From the NCBI RefSeq assembly GCF_001641265.1, contig NW_020167537.1:558001-622000 (forward strand): a stretch of DNA of 64,000 bases. Reading direction: 5' to 3'. The stretch comes from Pseudogymnoascus destructans (lineage: Eukaryota > Ascomycota > Leotiomycetes > Thelebolales > Thelebolaceae). How positions within the stretch are numbered: the stretch's first letter is position 1; each line of letters starts with the position of its first letter. Made by a program: the position numbers and the translations under genes. The notes under the pieces were generated by a model. The model saw only the letters and a program-made list of their open reading frames with translations, made no database searches and was not told where the DNA came from. Shown here one piece after another: positions 1-11,639 of the stretch.

Positions 1-1068
1 TCCCACAACGCCGCAGATTGCATGCTCGTCGTCGGCTTCGAAAAGATGTTCCCCGGCTCCCTCAAGACCAACTTCCCCGACCGAACACCCCCCAATGACC
101 GCACCGTCGCCATGATGCGCGCCACTCGCGGCTTTTCTGACACCACTCCCCGCGCGCCCCAAACTTTTGGCAATGCTGGCAGAGAGTACATGGAGAAGTA
201 CGGCGCGACAGCCGATGACTTCGCAGAGATCGCCCGTATCAACCATGCGCATAGCGCAAAGAACCCGTACTCACAGTTTCGCGACGTCTATAGCCTTGAG
301 CAGATCAAGAACTCACCGATGATTCACTCGCCCCTCACAAAGCTTCAGTGCTGCCCGACTTCTGACGGCGGCGCCGCGGCCGTTATTGTATCCGAGAAGT
401 GGCTTGAAGCACACCCTCATCTCAAGAAACAAGCAATACTCATCGCCGGCCAGCATATGGCGACCGACAGCCCGGCGTTATACTCGCGATCGGCTATCGA
501 CCTCGTAGGGATGGAGATGACACGCACAGCAGCGCGTGTCGCCATGTCTGAGGCAGGAATTACAGCCGCAGATGTCAAAGTCTGCGAGCTGCACGACTGC
601 TTCTCCGCAAATGAGATGATCACTATAGACGGTCTCGGGCTCTCGGCTCCGGGCAAAGCGCACGAGCTTGTTCGCGCCGGCGGAATCACGTTTGGTGGGC
701 AGGTAGTGGTGAATCCGAGTGGTGGCCTGATCAGCAAAGGACATCCGCTAGGGGCGACGGGACTGGCGCAGTGTGCAGAGCTGTGCTGGCATTTGAGAGG
801 GTGGGCAACGAATCGCCATGTGGAGGGCGCGAGGTATGCACTGCAGCATAATCTTGGGTTGGGCGGGGCGGCGGTGGTTACGGTGTATAAGAGGGCGGAT
901 GGGAAGTTGAATGGGCTGGTAGAAGATGTTGTGGGGGTTAGTAAGTCAAAGTATAATCCTGCTGTTGAGGCGAGAGAGCCTACACAGGAGGATGTGGCGA
1001 AGGTTATTAGTCGAACAAAATCAAGTGAGTGGATGGTTATAGAGAAGAAAATACAGGCCCAGCTGTAA
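1..1068 (+). CDS. SCP2/SCPx-type thiolase (3' part of gene)
   Basis: The frame is open from base 1, so the gene begins before the window. The visible 355 residues match the C-terminal two thirds of sterol-carrier-protein-2-type thiolases, acetyl/acyl-CoA C-acyltransferases of peroxisomal or mitochondrial fatty-acid breakdown. Family marks are GFEKMFPGSL near the start, ELHDCFSANE in the middle, NPSGGLISKGHPLGATG with the active-site His near residue 247, and the closing NLGLGGAAVVTVYKR block. The nucleophilic Cys loop lies upstream, outside the window. The last three residues (AQL) are only a weak match to a peroxisomal PTS1 signal, so the compartment is uncertain. The apparent ATG at base 22 is an internal Met, not the start. 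No intron is seen in this part. Confidence 0.9.
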   Translation, partial: SHNAADCMLVVGFEKMFPGSLKTNFPDRTPPNDRTVAMMRATRGFSDTTPRAPQTFGNAGREYMEKYGATADDFAEIARINHAHSAKNPYSQFRDVYSLEQIKNSPMIHSPLTKLQCCPTSDGGAAAVIVSEKWLEAHPHLKKQAILIAGQHMATDSPALYSRSAIDLVGMEMTRTAARVAMSEAGITAADVKVCELHDCFSANEMITIDGLGLSAPGKAHELVRAGGITFGGQVVVNPSGGLISKGHPLGATGLAQCAELCWHLRGWATNRHVEGARYALQHNLGLGGAAVVTVYKRADGKLNGLVEDVVGVSKSKYNPAVEAREPTQEDVAKVISRTKSSEWMVIEKKIQAQL

Positions 1069-3126
1069 GCGGCTCGTATTCAAAGACGTTAGACAGGTAG
1101 GCCGTATTATCAAGGCGTACTCACCTCTGCCTTGTCTAAAAGCTCCTCAATTGTAGCGGTCCCATCGAACGATTAGAGCTGGCTTATTATTGTATCGACG
1201 GTGACCATAATTGAAGTTGTAGGCTGGTTGAGACAGACACGACGCGACTAAAACTGGTGAGGCTGGGATGCGTTCGCTCCTGGTCTACATGCACACTCTC
1301 TCTATATACACTAGTCGGAGAGAACCGACCTTTTGGGATTAGTGTGCATTTGTCCGCATATGATTGTCCCAGCTCAAGAACTCCTGGGGGTCTTTGTCTT
1401 TGTTTCCAATTATTAACACGCCGCTACCTACCTTGAATGTTACTTTATTTGCATGTCCTGTAGTGCCGGGGAATGCTCCCTAACCCGCCAGATGGGCAGA
1501 ACCTCTGAGTGGTTCTGCCGTGGGAAAGAGAAAATGACCCATCTGATGTTGGTCCAACGAGCTGTGCTCCAACGTGGGAATCCAATTCAAGTATAAGAAG
1601 GAGCTGCAGAACGAGGCTATCAGCTTCTGTCCTCTTCATTTTATTCCTGTTCAATCATACTTGATCACCTTCACCAGTCACGCTTCACCGCTGTTCTTTA
1701 CTCTCACCGAGTGCACGCTCCTTTGACACTACATGCAAGCCTTGTCTCTCTTCATTGGTACCTATCCTGCATACCGCCACTCCTCGGTGAGCCTTTGTGG
1801 GTGAAGCATCTACCACTTTTCGCCTCACTCAGATCTTACATGGTTCATGCACAACTCTGTTTACTCTCACCAGTCCACGTCCGTTGACGCATTGGCATTG
1901 TGCATCCTGCACCCAGCTTCTATTGGATTTGGTCTCTGATCAGGCATTTCATCGTCATGGCCTCCACAGATACTCAACGCGGTCCATGGAAGCCTTATTA
2001 CTACGTTACACATGACCGTCGGTCTAAGACAGCCGTATCATCGAAATTCGAGATATGTACACCTGATGGAGTCTACCGGAGCGTATGACCCTGCCTTTCG
2101 TTCCTTCATTGAATGATCTCAGCGAAGGGAGGGCCCCGCTGTTGTCATTTATCGCCAATCTCGACCATATATCACGTACACTCGGCGGCAATGCTGAAAA
2201 GGGCAACATAACACTGCTTTCCGTGGCAAGGAATTGGCTGTGTTGCATCGGTTCAAGAAGGATAACATCCAAGGCATATGCCACCACTTTCTGTACTGAT
2301 TCTATTTCACCTCTGGTAGAGTGATTTATCGGCATTACGTTGCAAGCAGCCTTTCGGCGGTGGCGAACAGTCCTGTTGTTGCAGACTTCTCTTTTGTTTT
2401 ACATATTTTCGAGCTTTATTTCTGTACGTAGTACAAACAAATATCTCTTTCTGCTTCGTTCATCGTCGCGGACTCTAAATTACCAATAACCAATCTTTTA
2501 GCGTACACGAAGAGCAAGGAGAGGGAGCAGTATGTTGAGTCCATAAGTGAATCAACCAATTGAGTTCCTCGAAGCGCTGAGCGTATGACACACAGCAGTT
2601 GTGGGCGTGGCGTCTATGGGAACGGAATCGTGAGCAGCTTCCCAACTTTAGCTATACGACATAAAATGATTGGCTGACATTTCTGATATTTCTAGTATCG
2701 GAGGTCGAGGATGTACACTGCAGGAGGGCTTACAATTGCGGGGAGCCCCGACGAAGTCTGCACGTATAGCCAGCCTGGCTATATGCTTCAATGATACTCC
2801 CGTGTACTGCTTGCTTGCCTGAACAGGCTAAATCATGAAACGAAGGTATAGTTTGTTTCATACAAATCGTTCTTCATTCAACTCCACGTCGTCTTCATCC
2901 TTTATTTTACTTGGCTGTTTTTGGAATTCTTTATATTTTGACATATCAGGCCCTGCATTCACAATCTCACAAGCTACCGCTCTTGAACTATCTACCATAT
3001 AATCACCGCTATGGAAGAGACCCTTTCCTAGGTCCAAACCAAGCTCTCTAATTTCATCCACTGTATGATCCTCTATCGTGTATGACCCTCGGAATGCTAA
3101 CGTCTGAAATGTTATAGGAAGCAAGT
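1069..3126. other. Gene-free stretch
   Basis: Short open frames on both strands have no recognisable domain, no consistent splice sites and no family resemblance. One minus-strand frame (2858-3124, 88 residues, rich in acidic and Lys residues) reads like protein but matches nothing I know. It lies head to head with the broken gene at 3127. Confidence 0.4.
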
Positions 3127-4539
3127 ATGAGTTCCGAGAAGGCTACTGCAAGCATTCCAGCTTTTGACAAACGTGAGCACGATCGAAAGATAGATCAGCA
3201 TATAAAGCCATTAAATTCCCGCTCGTCCCGTCTGTGGCCTTCTATCTACGCAAACGACCGTTGTTCCTCAAACTACTTATCAATATTCGAAATGGCCTTC
3301 TTGCACCCTAACGACAAGCCGACCTTGTTGAAACGACCAAGTGATGGTGATATTGGCGGAGATTTGAGGAACAGAGACAAACATTTGGAACGGAGCGCTG
3401 AGATTTCGATGCTCCGGGTAAGTTAATAGCCTCTTATTCGTTTCGTATTTCTAATAATGATAGGATCTTTACCCAGACTGTGATCCGACAACTGCGAAAA
3501 AATTAAATGAGATCCAGAGCGCAATAGATAGTTGGTTGGTTACAGTGGAAAACCTCGGACAAATCCAGAACACTTGGGAGGCGCAAGGCATCGTCAACGA
3601 GCTTTTCAAATCGATTAACAATTCTGGATTCGATCTTTTCAAAGATGGAGAGAGAGAGAAAGGATTTTGATAGGAATAAACGGATAACTCAGATGATGGA
3701 TTCTAATCAGATCCAAAGCACTAGGGTCAAACAAGATCGCTTGTTCAACTTTGACCTACTGCTCGAGAAGTTCAAACAGCTTCGGAATATAGTCGAGCAA
3801 GCAGGCACTCAGTTGCTTCGGAAGGGCCAATGCGACGTTGAAGGTATCATGACAAAGCTAGAAGAAGTCAGGAGCGTTTGAGGCAGCTCCTTCACAAGCC
3901 ATTCCTACCCGTCTCGATTCCAGAGCTATGGACGTGCCAGCCCACAAACATGATCGAACCAGTCCAAACGATGAGTTAGAGAAGCACTCATCCCGGCCAG
4001 ATGCGATCAACTCAAAGCCCGAGCGAGGGGAAGCCGAAGTTGGCAAATTGGAGTATACCGCCAGCTCTTTGCCAGCTATGCCAGCGACCGCAGAGCCTGA
4101 GAACGAAAAGGACGCAGTTGCCTTGTGGAAGTTTGTTGCCATCTATTTGTTAACGATGCAACCGGGCCAACTGAAGCTTGACGATGATAGTGAATCGGAA
4201 ATCAGCAAGCTTGCTGCCAGGTATATGTTAGAAATACAACCAGGTCGTGGGAGCGAGAGAGCCTTGCCTGGAATTGAGTTTATAACCATTCAAAATGAAG
4301 AGAGGGGACTCGGCGGGATCACGGAAGTTCCCTTGCAGCAGATGGAGCGACTACTCTCTGGAATACCTGATGCTCAAGCTGTAGCTATTTTTATTCTGTC
4401 CCACCTGCCAGAGGAACATCACGCTCTGCTTTCGTGCACACAATATTCGCAGAAGAACATACCTCTCTCTGGCGTAATCATGTTTTGTTTAAGGAGTGGT
4501 CGTGGCAATGTAAAATCCGCATCTCACCGACGGAGGTAA
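3127..4539 (+). pseudogene. Unrecognised gene, frameshifted
   Basis: An ATG at 3127 opens 97 codons, then a good intron (3418-3463, GTAAGT donor, CTAAT branch, TAG acceptor) leads into a helical, charged stretch. That frame stops at 3667, directly after a GA-repeat (3646-3656). The protein-like reading continues one frame over (3645-3881), then shifts again near 3862-3878 into a third frame running to 4539. Two shifts in a continuous protein-like reading point to a decayed gene; slippage in the GA run would explain the first. The product would be about 440 residues, mostly helical, with no catalytic motif or family I can name. It lies 350 bp from a kinase-like relic on the other strand, tail to tail. 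Confidence 0.45.
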
Positions 4540-4889
4540 AGCAGATGGCACTTCATGTGAACTTAAGAGTTGTATGTTTCACGAAAAAGACGAGTCGGAC
4601 CGATCCCATTTAATTGCAAGGTGGTTAATATCGAGATTTGGTTTGTCTTGTTATTGCCTTCAAATAGTTATCTAGATTTTAACATAATCAACTCATATAC
4701 TCTGCTAACAAATCATCATATGATGTTGGCTTTTCCGTTTCTTTCTGTCTCACAGGTGTATCTTGTGCCAATTGGGATTGATTCCCGCCCGCTTTCTCCC
4801 CTATATACCACTCGACTGTTCCCCACCGGGCACACTCTACATGTGGAATCATAACCGACGGTGATGAACATGTTAGAAATTTGTTCTTA

Positions 4890-5909
4890 TTAATATTTCA
4901 GCATAGGCCAGTGACGTCCTGGGTGTCTTACATTCTTTAGGTCTTGTAGGCTTCCCCACGATGCCACCGACAAGAAGTTTGCGGCTTCCGCTGACCACAG
5001 GTCTGGATGTCTGAGAATGAGCCCGCCGCCAGGCCCTGGAGGTAATCCGTTTTGCATCATTTCTATTGCAATAACACCTAATGGACGGGCACGGGTAGAA
5101 GCTGACACCTGGTAATCGTCCAAAAAGGCTGCATTGTTAGCCGTTACCGCATGATGGCATACCTATTTTAACACAACCGTCTTGGGTAAACAGAACCTTA
5201 GAAGTATTGACATTGCTGTGTACTACCCCGTTCCTTGATAAGTGCCGGATCCCTTTGAATAGTTATGACGTTTAGCAGATCATCAAGATCTGATATGCAA
5301 CATTTACCTGACAACATACGGCCGAGATGTAAATCTCTTTCAGTGGCAGGACTGACATTACATGTTGCAATGTGGCGACTGTATATTCCATGACTGCGAG
5401 CCTTTTCTCCTCAAACTGATACAGTTCTAGAAAAGCTACTAAGTTGTGATGGTAAGACCATTCTAGCTCGGTAGTGCGAACAGATCGTAACTCCTTTATC
5501 AGCTTTTCGTGTATATGCGGCTATAACGATTCCCCCTCTGTCCAAAGTGCGGAGACTTTCATATGTATCCCAAGGGTCTTCGGCCCAGTGGTTTATGGAG
5601 GTTCGCTTCTTGGGACCTTTCGTCTGTGTCTCTGACTCTAAGGCGGTCACTTTGGGAGGTATTTTTAGAGGAATATTTTTAGAAGCATCCCTCTCGTTCT
5701 GCGCTCGGAACCTCTAGCGAGCTCAGGCTTTTCAATTCTATGACATCAAAATTCCCCGGAAAGACTGTGTTTCTTGGGTCATTTGATGGTGGTTTTCCAA
5801 GTACATCATCAGTGGATCTCGTCTTGTCTTCGCCATGGTTTAGTGTTGGAGAGTAGGCCGTGGGCGCTGGGATACGGTGGTATTTGGCCCTATAATGGCA
5901 GAATCCCAC
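4890..5909 (-). pseudogene. Protein-kinase-like gene, frameshifted, key motifs lost
   Basis: Read from 5909 downward, a leader of about 75 residues runs into a stop and continues in another frame (PPKVTALESETQTKG) into a kinase-like fold. GGIVIAAYTRKADKG sits at the glycine-loop/beta-3 position, followed by a further frameshift near 5485, then HHNLVAFLELYQFEEKR, VMEYTVATLQHV, and after an intron (GTAAAT...AAAG) VVHSNVNTSKVLF at the catalytic-loop position. A second intron (GTATGC...GCAG) leads to LGVIAIEMMQNGLPP, the helix-F region. The usual HRD is HSN and the usual DFG is absent, so even the restored reading would resemble a pseudokinase. At least two frameshifts mark it as decayed. Kinase kinship is inferred from motif order only. 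Confidence 0.5.
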
Positions 5910-6618
5910 TCTGAAGCCACCAGAATAGGGGGCTTTTGGGGGGTCGAAGCAGAACCTCCGAAAGGCCTACAAATAGCCACGTAGGCCCGCCCATTAGATA
6001 GTGTAGTTAATCAATCGATCTTATTTTGCTATAGTAAGCTATATACTGTGTGAGAACTCCTGCCCCGTTGCGCCCGTGAGAAGTCCCGGCCACTGAAGAA
6101 ACCACACGATTTGTGTGTGATCCCGTACCACGGTACTTCCCGTTCCAACATTTAGCTCTGGCCAGCGGGTATCACGTGATTTATTTTATTTTATCGCGAC
6201 ATGACGGATTTATCTGTAATTGTTTTCTTGGAAGCGGATGTCAATCGGAGATATAGCAGTTGCTATGATGACCTCGGAATTAACGGAGGTGGTGGTCGTG
6301 AGGTTGCATCCGTTGTGGCGGATGGTCTGGAGGTGTCGTGGTCCACATCCACCCTCCTGGGAGATGGTCCCGAGATGAAGTGGTCCACCACCACTCAGGG
6401 TGGTGAAATGACCCACTTTACCGTTACAGCGGTTTGAAGATGGCATGATGGAACGAATTACCATCCGTCGTGTGTGGTGGTCCGAAATGTGCAGTGCAAT
6501 TGTGTATCATCTGTCACCTAGCTCAGCTCTCGATGAATTTGAGATTTCGTGAATAGGAATTGACAAGTTTCAAAACACCCAAGTACAGAGACAAAAACGA
6601 ACAATTCGCTCTCTTACT
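5910..6618. other. Gene-free stretch upstream of the DUF3723 gene
   Basis: No supported gene. An ATCACGTGAT palindrome, a bHLH-type core, lies near 6170. The segment 6290-6410 has short imperfect repeats around TGGTCCAC. It probably held the promoter of the gene starting at 6619. Confidence 0.35.
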
Positions 6619-7386
6619 ATGGGCACTTCAGGCCCTGGAATCTTAGAAGTCTTCGAGCGAAGGATATCAAATGAAAAGGTGGCAAAATTGAGAGGGACTG
6701 CTCGGGTTCGATTTGACCACCTGACGTTCCCATACCCAATTCGCAGCAAAGATGACAAATTTATTAAGCAGTTAAAGGAAACCTTTGCGGCAGAAGGTTG
6801 CCTTGATGAGCAACACGGAATACCTGCCATCATTGACGACTCTACTTTTCAAGCGGCCCTGGACAGAACTTTAGTTGATATTGATAGTCTCCGTATTGCC
6901 TCTGGAAGCCAGCCGCCCAAGCTGGAATTCCCCGAGAATATCCGACTAGAATGCTTACATGGACAGCATCGGATACTTGCTGCTAAACGTTATTTGCCTA
7001 CTAAGGAGAGATGGTGGACGGTGGACTTCTACAGAAAAGGTGAGCCCGAACATGCCAACTTGCCGAACCGATCTGGGGACTCACGCAACTAGACCTTGGC
7101 GAAGACGCAAGACAAAATTTACGGGAGGGGTATGGGTACTCCTCTAATTATAATGATGGAATTATATTTCGCCAGCTACGTCGCTGTCAGGTAGCTACCG
7201 ATACACGAGGCGAAAAGCGGTGGAGGGCTCAGTATCATAGCGACACGAAGGACCAAAATTTGACCCGTCTTCTAAAACGACCAATTCTTCTCCAGGCCCT
7301 AGATTCTATACTACCGGTGAAATGTCTATGGAAAGACTTTCATCTAGGCTCCTTAGATGTTTTCCTGGCCTTGAAATGCGATGAGG
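6619..7386 (+). pseudogene. DUF3723-family protein, truncated
   Basis: Exon 1 (6619-7039) and exon 2 (7093 to about 7386) join in frame through a 53-bp intron with GTGAGC donor and CTAG acceptor. The reading carries the family hallmark LECLHGQHRILAAKRYL near residue 113 and RWWTVDFY just before the intron. After the intron come LREGYGYSSNYNDG and a WKDFHLGSLDVFLALKCDE segment. DUF3723 genes are recurrent cargo of fungal Starship giant transposons; their biochemical role is not established. About 240 residues survive, well short of full-length family members. Coding sequence stops exactly where Helitron helicase sequence begins. There is no internal stop up to that junction, so the break looks like one event, not slow decay. 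Confidence 0.7.
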
Positions 7387-7588
7387 TATGACTATTAATA
7401 AGTCTCAAGGCCAGTCGTTTAAGCATGTAGGTGTTGATCTATGGGCAGCTATGTTTAGTCATGGGCAATTCTATGTTGCAATGTCGCGGACGTCATCCAT
7501 AGCTGGCTTACACGTTCTACTTCCGGAAGGTGACGATAACACAACACCAAACGTTGTATATCCAGAGGTATTATGTGATATTAATTAG
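7386..7588 (+). pseudogene. Helitron PIF1-like helicase, C-terminal fragment
   Basis: About 66 residues with MTINKSQGQSFKHVGVDL, HGQFYVAMSRTSS and GLHVLLPEG correspond to the last helicase motifs (V and VI) of the PIF1-type helicase of Helitron rolling-circle transposons. The rest of the Rep-helicase is missing. The fragment is fused directly to the broken DUF3723 exon on its left. I could not find a convincing CTRR end with its hairpin to the right. Confidence 0.75.
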
Positions 7589-8916
7589 AAATACTATCTA
7601 TACTACTATTCTACTGCTTACCTTAACTCTATTTACGGGTGGTTACGAGCGTTTGCAGGTTTAGATTTCGTCCGTAATATGTTTACAGGTTTAAACACCA
7701 TGGTGGATTAGTAGTTGGGTGGGTGACCACCAGCGAATACCTACTGTTGTATGTTTTTTGTCTTTTTATACAATAGATTTATTTACCTTCTCCTTAGTGG
7801 CATGGCGGATTTGCCGTGTCCACACCTTTTTTTCGCTAGGAGGCATGATTTACAGCCGATATCAGCCAAGAGAATCAGCGTTAGGGATTGTTATAATATA
7901 GCTGACTATAAGAACTACAGCGGAAGTGGATTGATTCACTTTTGCTAGTTCAACAGGGATCAAACTTCAGAGTGGCTTGGTCATATGTCTGACCAATCCT
8001 TTTAGATGCTCTTGTAGAATAGAGTGCCTAATTTGTCTACCTCTATGATTTCTACACCTAGAGAGCAACTTAACAAGTTAAATGCAGAGTTTTTAAGGCA
8101 TTATAGAATGGGTTATATACTCTAGTGAAGAGTTAGGAACTGTTTTGTATGTGAAAGTTAGTGCCAGGGCATTGTTATTAAACATATAAGCAAATTAAAT
8201 GAAAGAAAGTAGAGGACCATTTGCATCATGGCTGTAGGGTTGATAGGTACGAATCACCAAGCTATGCAGAGTCAGGTCACTTTCTTGAAGGCGTGGACTG
8301 ATATGGATCATGATAGGCAAGTTAGATGAAAATATTAATGATGACGCCTCTTCTACATTTAATTACTTCCTCTAACGTAAGTAGTGTTGTAACGCGGGGG
8401 ATGGCGTAACGCGGTGCATTTACCCTGCCAACTTCTAATAACTGTAAATAATTTAACAATGGTTCACCATAAAAGCCTAGGGGGGGGTGCTAAGTGTGAA
8501 ACTTTAATAGCCTAGGCAGTATTAGACATCTAATCAAGAAGTACAAGAGCGCATATCACGTAAGAAAGCGCTAGGGTTTCTAAAGAGTTTAGTTACGTTA
8601 ATAGAGGTTTGACATGTCCCTAAGCCTGCTAGAAGCAACAGAATTTATCAGGAGCACAAGAACAGATACTTCTAAAGTGGATTAAAAACCTAACAATTAG
8701 CGGGTATTCTCTAGGGCATCCGTTGTTAAAGAAAATAGCTAAAGAACTCTAGTTGCACTAGTCACTTAATTTCAATGACGTGTGTTACGATATCAAGTGC
8801 GCCTTGCAGCTCGAGTAGGGATTTAGGGGTGTGGGGAGCTTTCCGGGGTTGGAGCGAAGTTTTCTGTTGTGGAGTGAATTCTCAGAACTGGTCTCGCTAA
8901 AGAGAATTCACTCCAC
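7589..8916. other. AT-rich gene-free stretch
   Basis: All six frames are dense in stops and no family is recognisable. The composition suggests old, mutated repeat DNA. At its right end, 8868-8882 and 8902-8916 form a 15-bp perfect inverted repeat (GTGGAGTGAATTCTC) directly against the solo LTR that follows. Confidence 0.4.
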
Positions 8917-9852
8917 TGTAATGGTGGGTGCACCAGATATGAGAATCTAGCCACCCAAGGAAGGGATGAATTTACTAAGACAACACACTGTCTTAGGAAA
9001 AAGAGCCAAAGGGTCGTAGCTTAGACTATTCCACAACGCAGCAATCAGGTGTATGATGTGGTGAAGTGGTTTAGACAAGTTGCAACAAATGTTGAGTCTG
9101 AGAACTCAGGGGTAAGTCAGAGGTTAGCACCTCACTGACTTTTCAAAAACAGAGAATAACAAGATCAATGCTTGGAAGCTTGGAAAAGACGTAGAAGTAT
9201 GTGCTAGTCGATTTTCTGTATTGCCTGCTTGCCCTTTCTTAAGGAAAGGGCAATCCTATTTATGCCAAAGGAGTGTAGTTCTCTCATTTTCCATGACTTT
9301 CCATGACTAACCAGGCTTGGTAAATGTATTAGAAATCAAGTGCGACCCACAACTAGCTTGCTAATCATGTAGCGAATGTAAGAGAATCCCATAGAACCAT
9401 CTCTTGGGTTCCTAGCCTATAGGAAGTGAAAAGGAGGTCCAAGGTCAGAGCACCTATAGATAAATTATGTCATAACTTAACCAATCTTGTGGGTAACTAA
9501 GGAGCAATGACATGTAATGAATCATAGAGGGTTGTAGAAGCTTCTAGAGCTATTGTTCATGTTCCTAGGCCTCTAGTTGGTAGAGATATGCCATGTGGTA
9601 GTATTGGCCCACCCCCTTAAGGAGGAGATTTTCTTAATAACTTGTTCAATGAGTGTCCAAATGATATGCCGTGATGTATGTAGCATAAACAGATGTAGTA
9701 GAAGAGTTTGCAGCAATCGTTGAGTAGTATTGCTTCTGTTGTTGATGTGATAAGCCAAGATATGTATGTTGACTTGTAGGTTTGAGGAGGAGATTTCTAA
9801 GTTTGCTCTTGAGTTTGATAGCAAACTGAGTGCAACGAATGTCAGTATGACA
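8917..9852 (-). mobile_element. Solo LTR (copy A of a 0.94-kb family)
   Basis: This 936-bp sequence has LTR-type ends TGTAATGG...ATGACA, reading as TGTCATACTG...CCATTACA on the minus strand. Perfect 5-bp direct repeats TCCAC lie at 8912-8916 and 9853-9857. Other copies lie at 9922, 34034, 43301, 63637 and 63934. No gag or pol is attached to any of them, so I call it a solo LTR. The orientation given follows the TGTCATACTG end as 5' and is arbitrary. Confidence 0.7.
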
Positions 9853-9921
9853 TCCACAACAACATAGCTGTATATATATCGAGCCACTGCTCGAGTGCTC
9901 CTCTTCTCTTTCCTTCCTTCT

Positions 9922-10416
9922 TGTCATACTGACATTCGTTGCACTCAGTTTGCTATCAAACTCAAGAGCAAACTTGAAAATCTCCTCCTCAAACCTACAA
10001 GTCACTATACATATTTTGGCTTATCACACCAACAACAAGAGCAATACTACTCAACGATTGCTACAACCATCTATGCTTCATTACACTTCCTTAAGAAAGG
10101 GCAAGCAGACAATACAGTAAATCGACTATCACATACTTCCACGTCTTTTCCAAGCTTCCAAGCATTCATCTTGTTACTCCTTGTTTCTGAAAAGTCAGTG
10201 AGGTGTTAACCTCTGACTTACCCCTGAGTTCCCAGACTTAACATTTGTTGCAACTTGTCTGAACCACTTCACTACATCACACACCTGATTGCTGCGTTGT
10301 GGAATAGTCTAAGCTACAACCCTTTGGCTCTGTTTCCTAAGACAGTGTGTTGTCTTAGTAAATTCATCCCTTCCTTGGGTGGCTAGATTCTCACATCTGG
10401 TGCACCCACCATTACA
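9922..10416 (+). mobile_element. Solo LTR copy B with internal deletion
   Basis: It has the same termini as copy A (TGTCATACTG...CCATTACA) but only 495 bp. The middle of the full-length copy, roughly from the TTCATTACA motif to the CTTAAGAAAGGGCAAG motif, is missing. It lies head to head with copy A, only 69 bp away. Flanking pentamers (CTTCT and CTAGT) do not match well, so insertion history is unclear. Confidence 0.65.
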
Positions 10417-10589
10417 CTAGTGTAGACATGCATCCAAAAACTCACAGTTGCATTAGAGCAACTTAGAGCATGTAGCATTGTTCACCAACTTAATACCAAC
10501 AACTTGCGATTAGTTATGAAGCAACATATAGTACGTACAAAGGGGAAAAGGGTTGTTCTAAATGGTCACTTTCATGTTTCTACACAAGA

Positions 10590-11600
10590 TTTGTGACATG
10601 ATCTGCTGTCACTCTTAGATTGTTCCCCTGCTTCTTCTTTAATATACTTGTCAATTTCAATGTCTAAGGAGGCGTCCTTGTCCTTTGTTTTGCGCTTTTC
10701 CTTACTTTGGTTATGTGTTGCCTTTTCCGCCTCCATCACCACATTACACAAATCTTGATTGTAGTTAAATTTACAGATTTGTTGCGTTCTCTTTAAAATT
10801 CCACCTATGCCACGACTTACATTACCTACTTAATCAGCAAACCATAATGCATACATTTGAGTGATTCCATCTAGTTATAGTATTATGAGACAGTTTCGTG
10901 AACTTTCTCTACGTGGTTTTGAAAATGCATCTGATGCTCAAGTTAGACATCATAGATTCGACAATTAGTTGGCTCGTTAACTCTAAGTCTTCTAATATGA
11001 TTTCTTATAAAGTGCCTTGTTAGGCAGCTAGGACTTGAAAACAAGATGACCCTCTCCTAAATTGTTAGGTTTGGGTTCCTAAGACATGCGAAGCATATAG
11101 TTGGCCTCTTATCCATCGTAACTAACGATATTGCATGTCTCAGCATGATATCTGCCTTAGACCACAGCGGTTTTTCAGCTTTGATTACAGAGACAGGTGG
11201 AACTAGCTGACTAGCATGATTGTGACAGAAGGTCGCACCCTCCTTGACAGTGCAGTATACCATCATGGCATTAATAGCCATAATCCTATGTTGACATTCA
11301 CTTTCTAGCGATGTCTTGAGAAATGTCAAAACAGCGTCGATTAGAAGCTGTTGTTTAGGCGTCATATAATCCTATCACTCTAATACCCCTTAGACATCCT
11401 TGTCAACCACTTTACTAGATAGCTGTCACTTACTGTTAATGACAGGCTGCTCTTTCTTCTATCAATCGACGATGTTAAGTAGTAGCAACTGCTGTTGCAT
11501 GGCTCCCTCGCTCCTAACGCGTTTTTGAACTGTCTAATAGCACACCTCTCTCTAGCTGCCTTCTAGAGACCCTAACAGATGGGCTGCAATCTAAGACAAT
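10590..11600 (-). pseudogene. DUF3435/FluG-type C2H2 protein relic
   Basis: Minus-strand fragments in shifting frames show RPTICFACLRNPNLT (11057-11365), then FSSPSCLTRHFIRNH and PTNCRIYDV, then LEHQMHFQNHVEKVHETVS (about 10860-10930). This order, a CxxC knuckle, a C2H2 finger and a terminal C-x-I-x-D...MH-x-QNH finger, is the C-terminal layout of fungal 'FluG domain/C2H2 finger' proteins in the DUF3435 tyrosine-recombinase-like group. A Lys/Glu-rich tail follows (10590-10760). Numerous stops and shifts show it is dead. DUF3435 includes the captain recombinases of Starships; I cannot tell whether this relic was a captain or a related host gene. Confidence 0.55.
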
Positions 11601-11639
11601 TTCACAATACATAGAAGGTTATTAACTAATGCTAATTGC

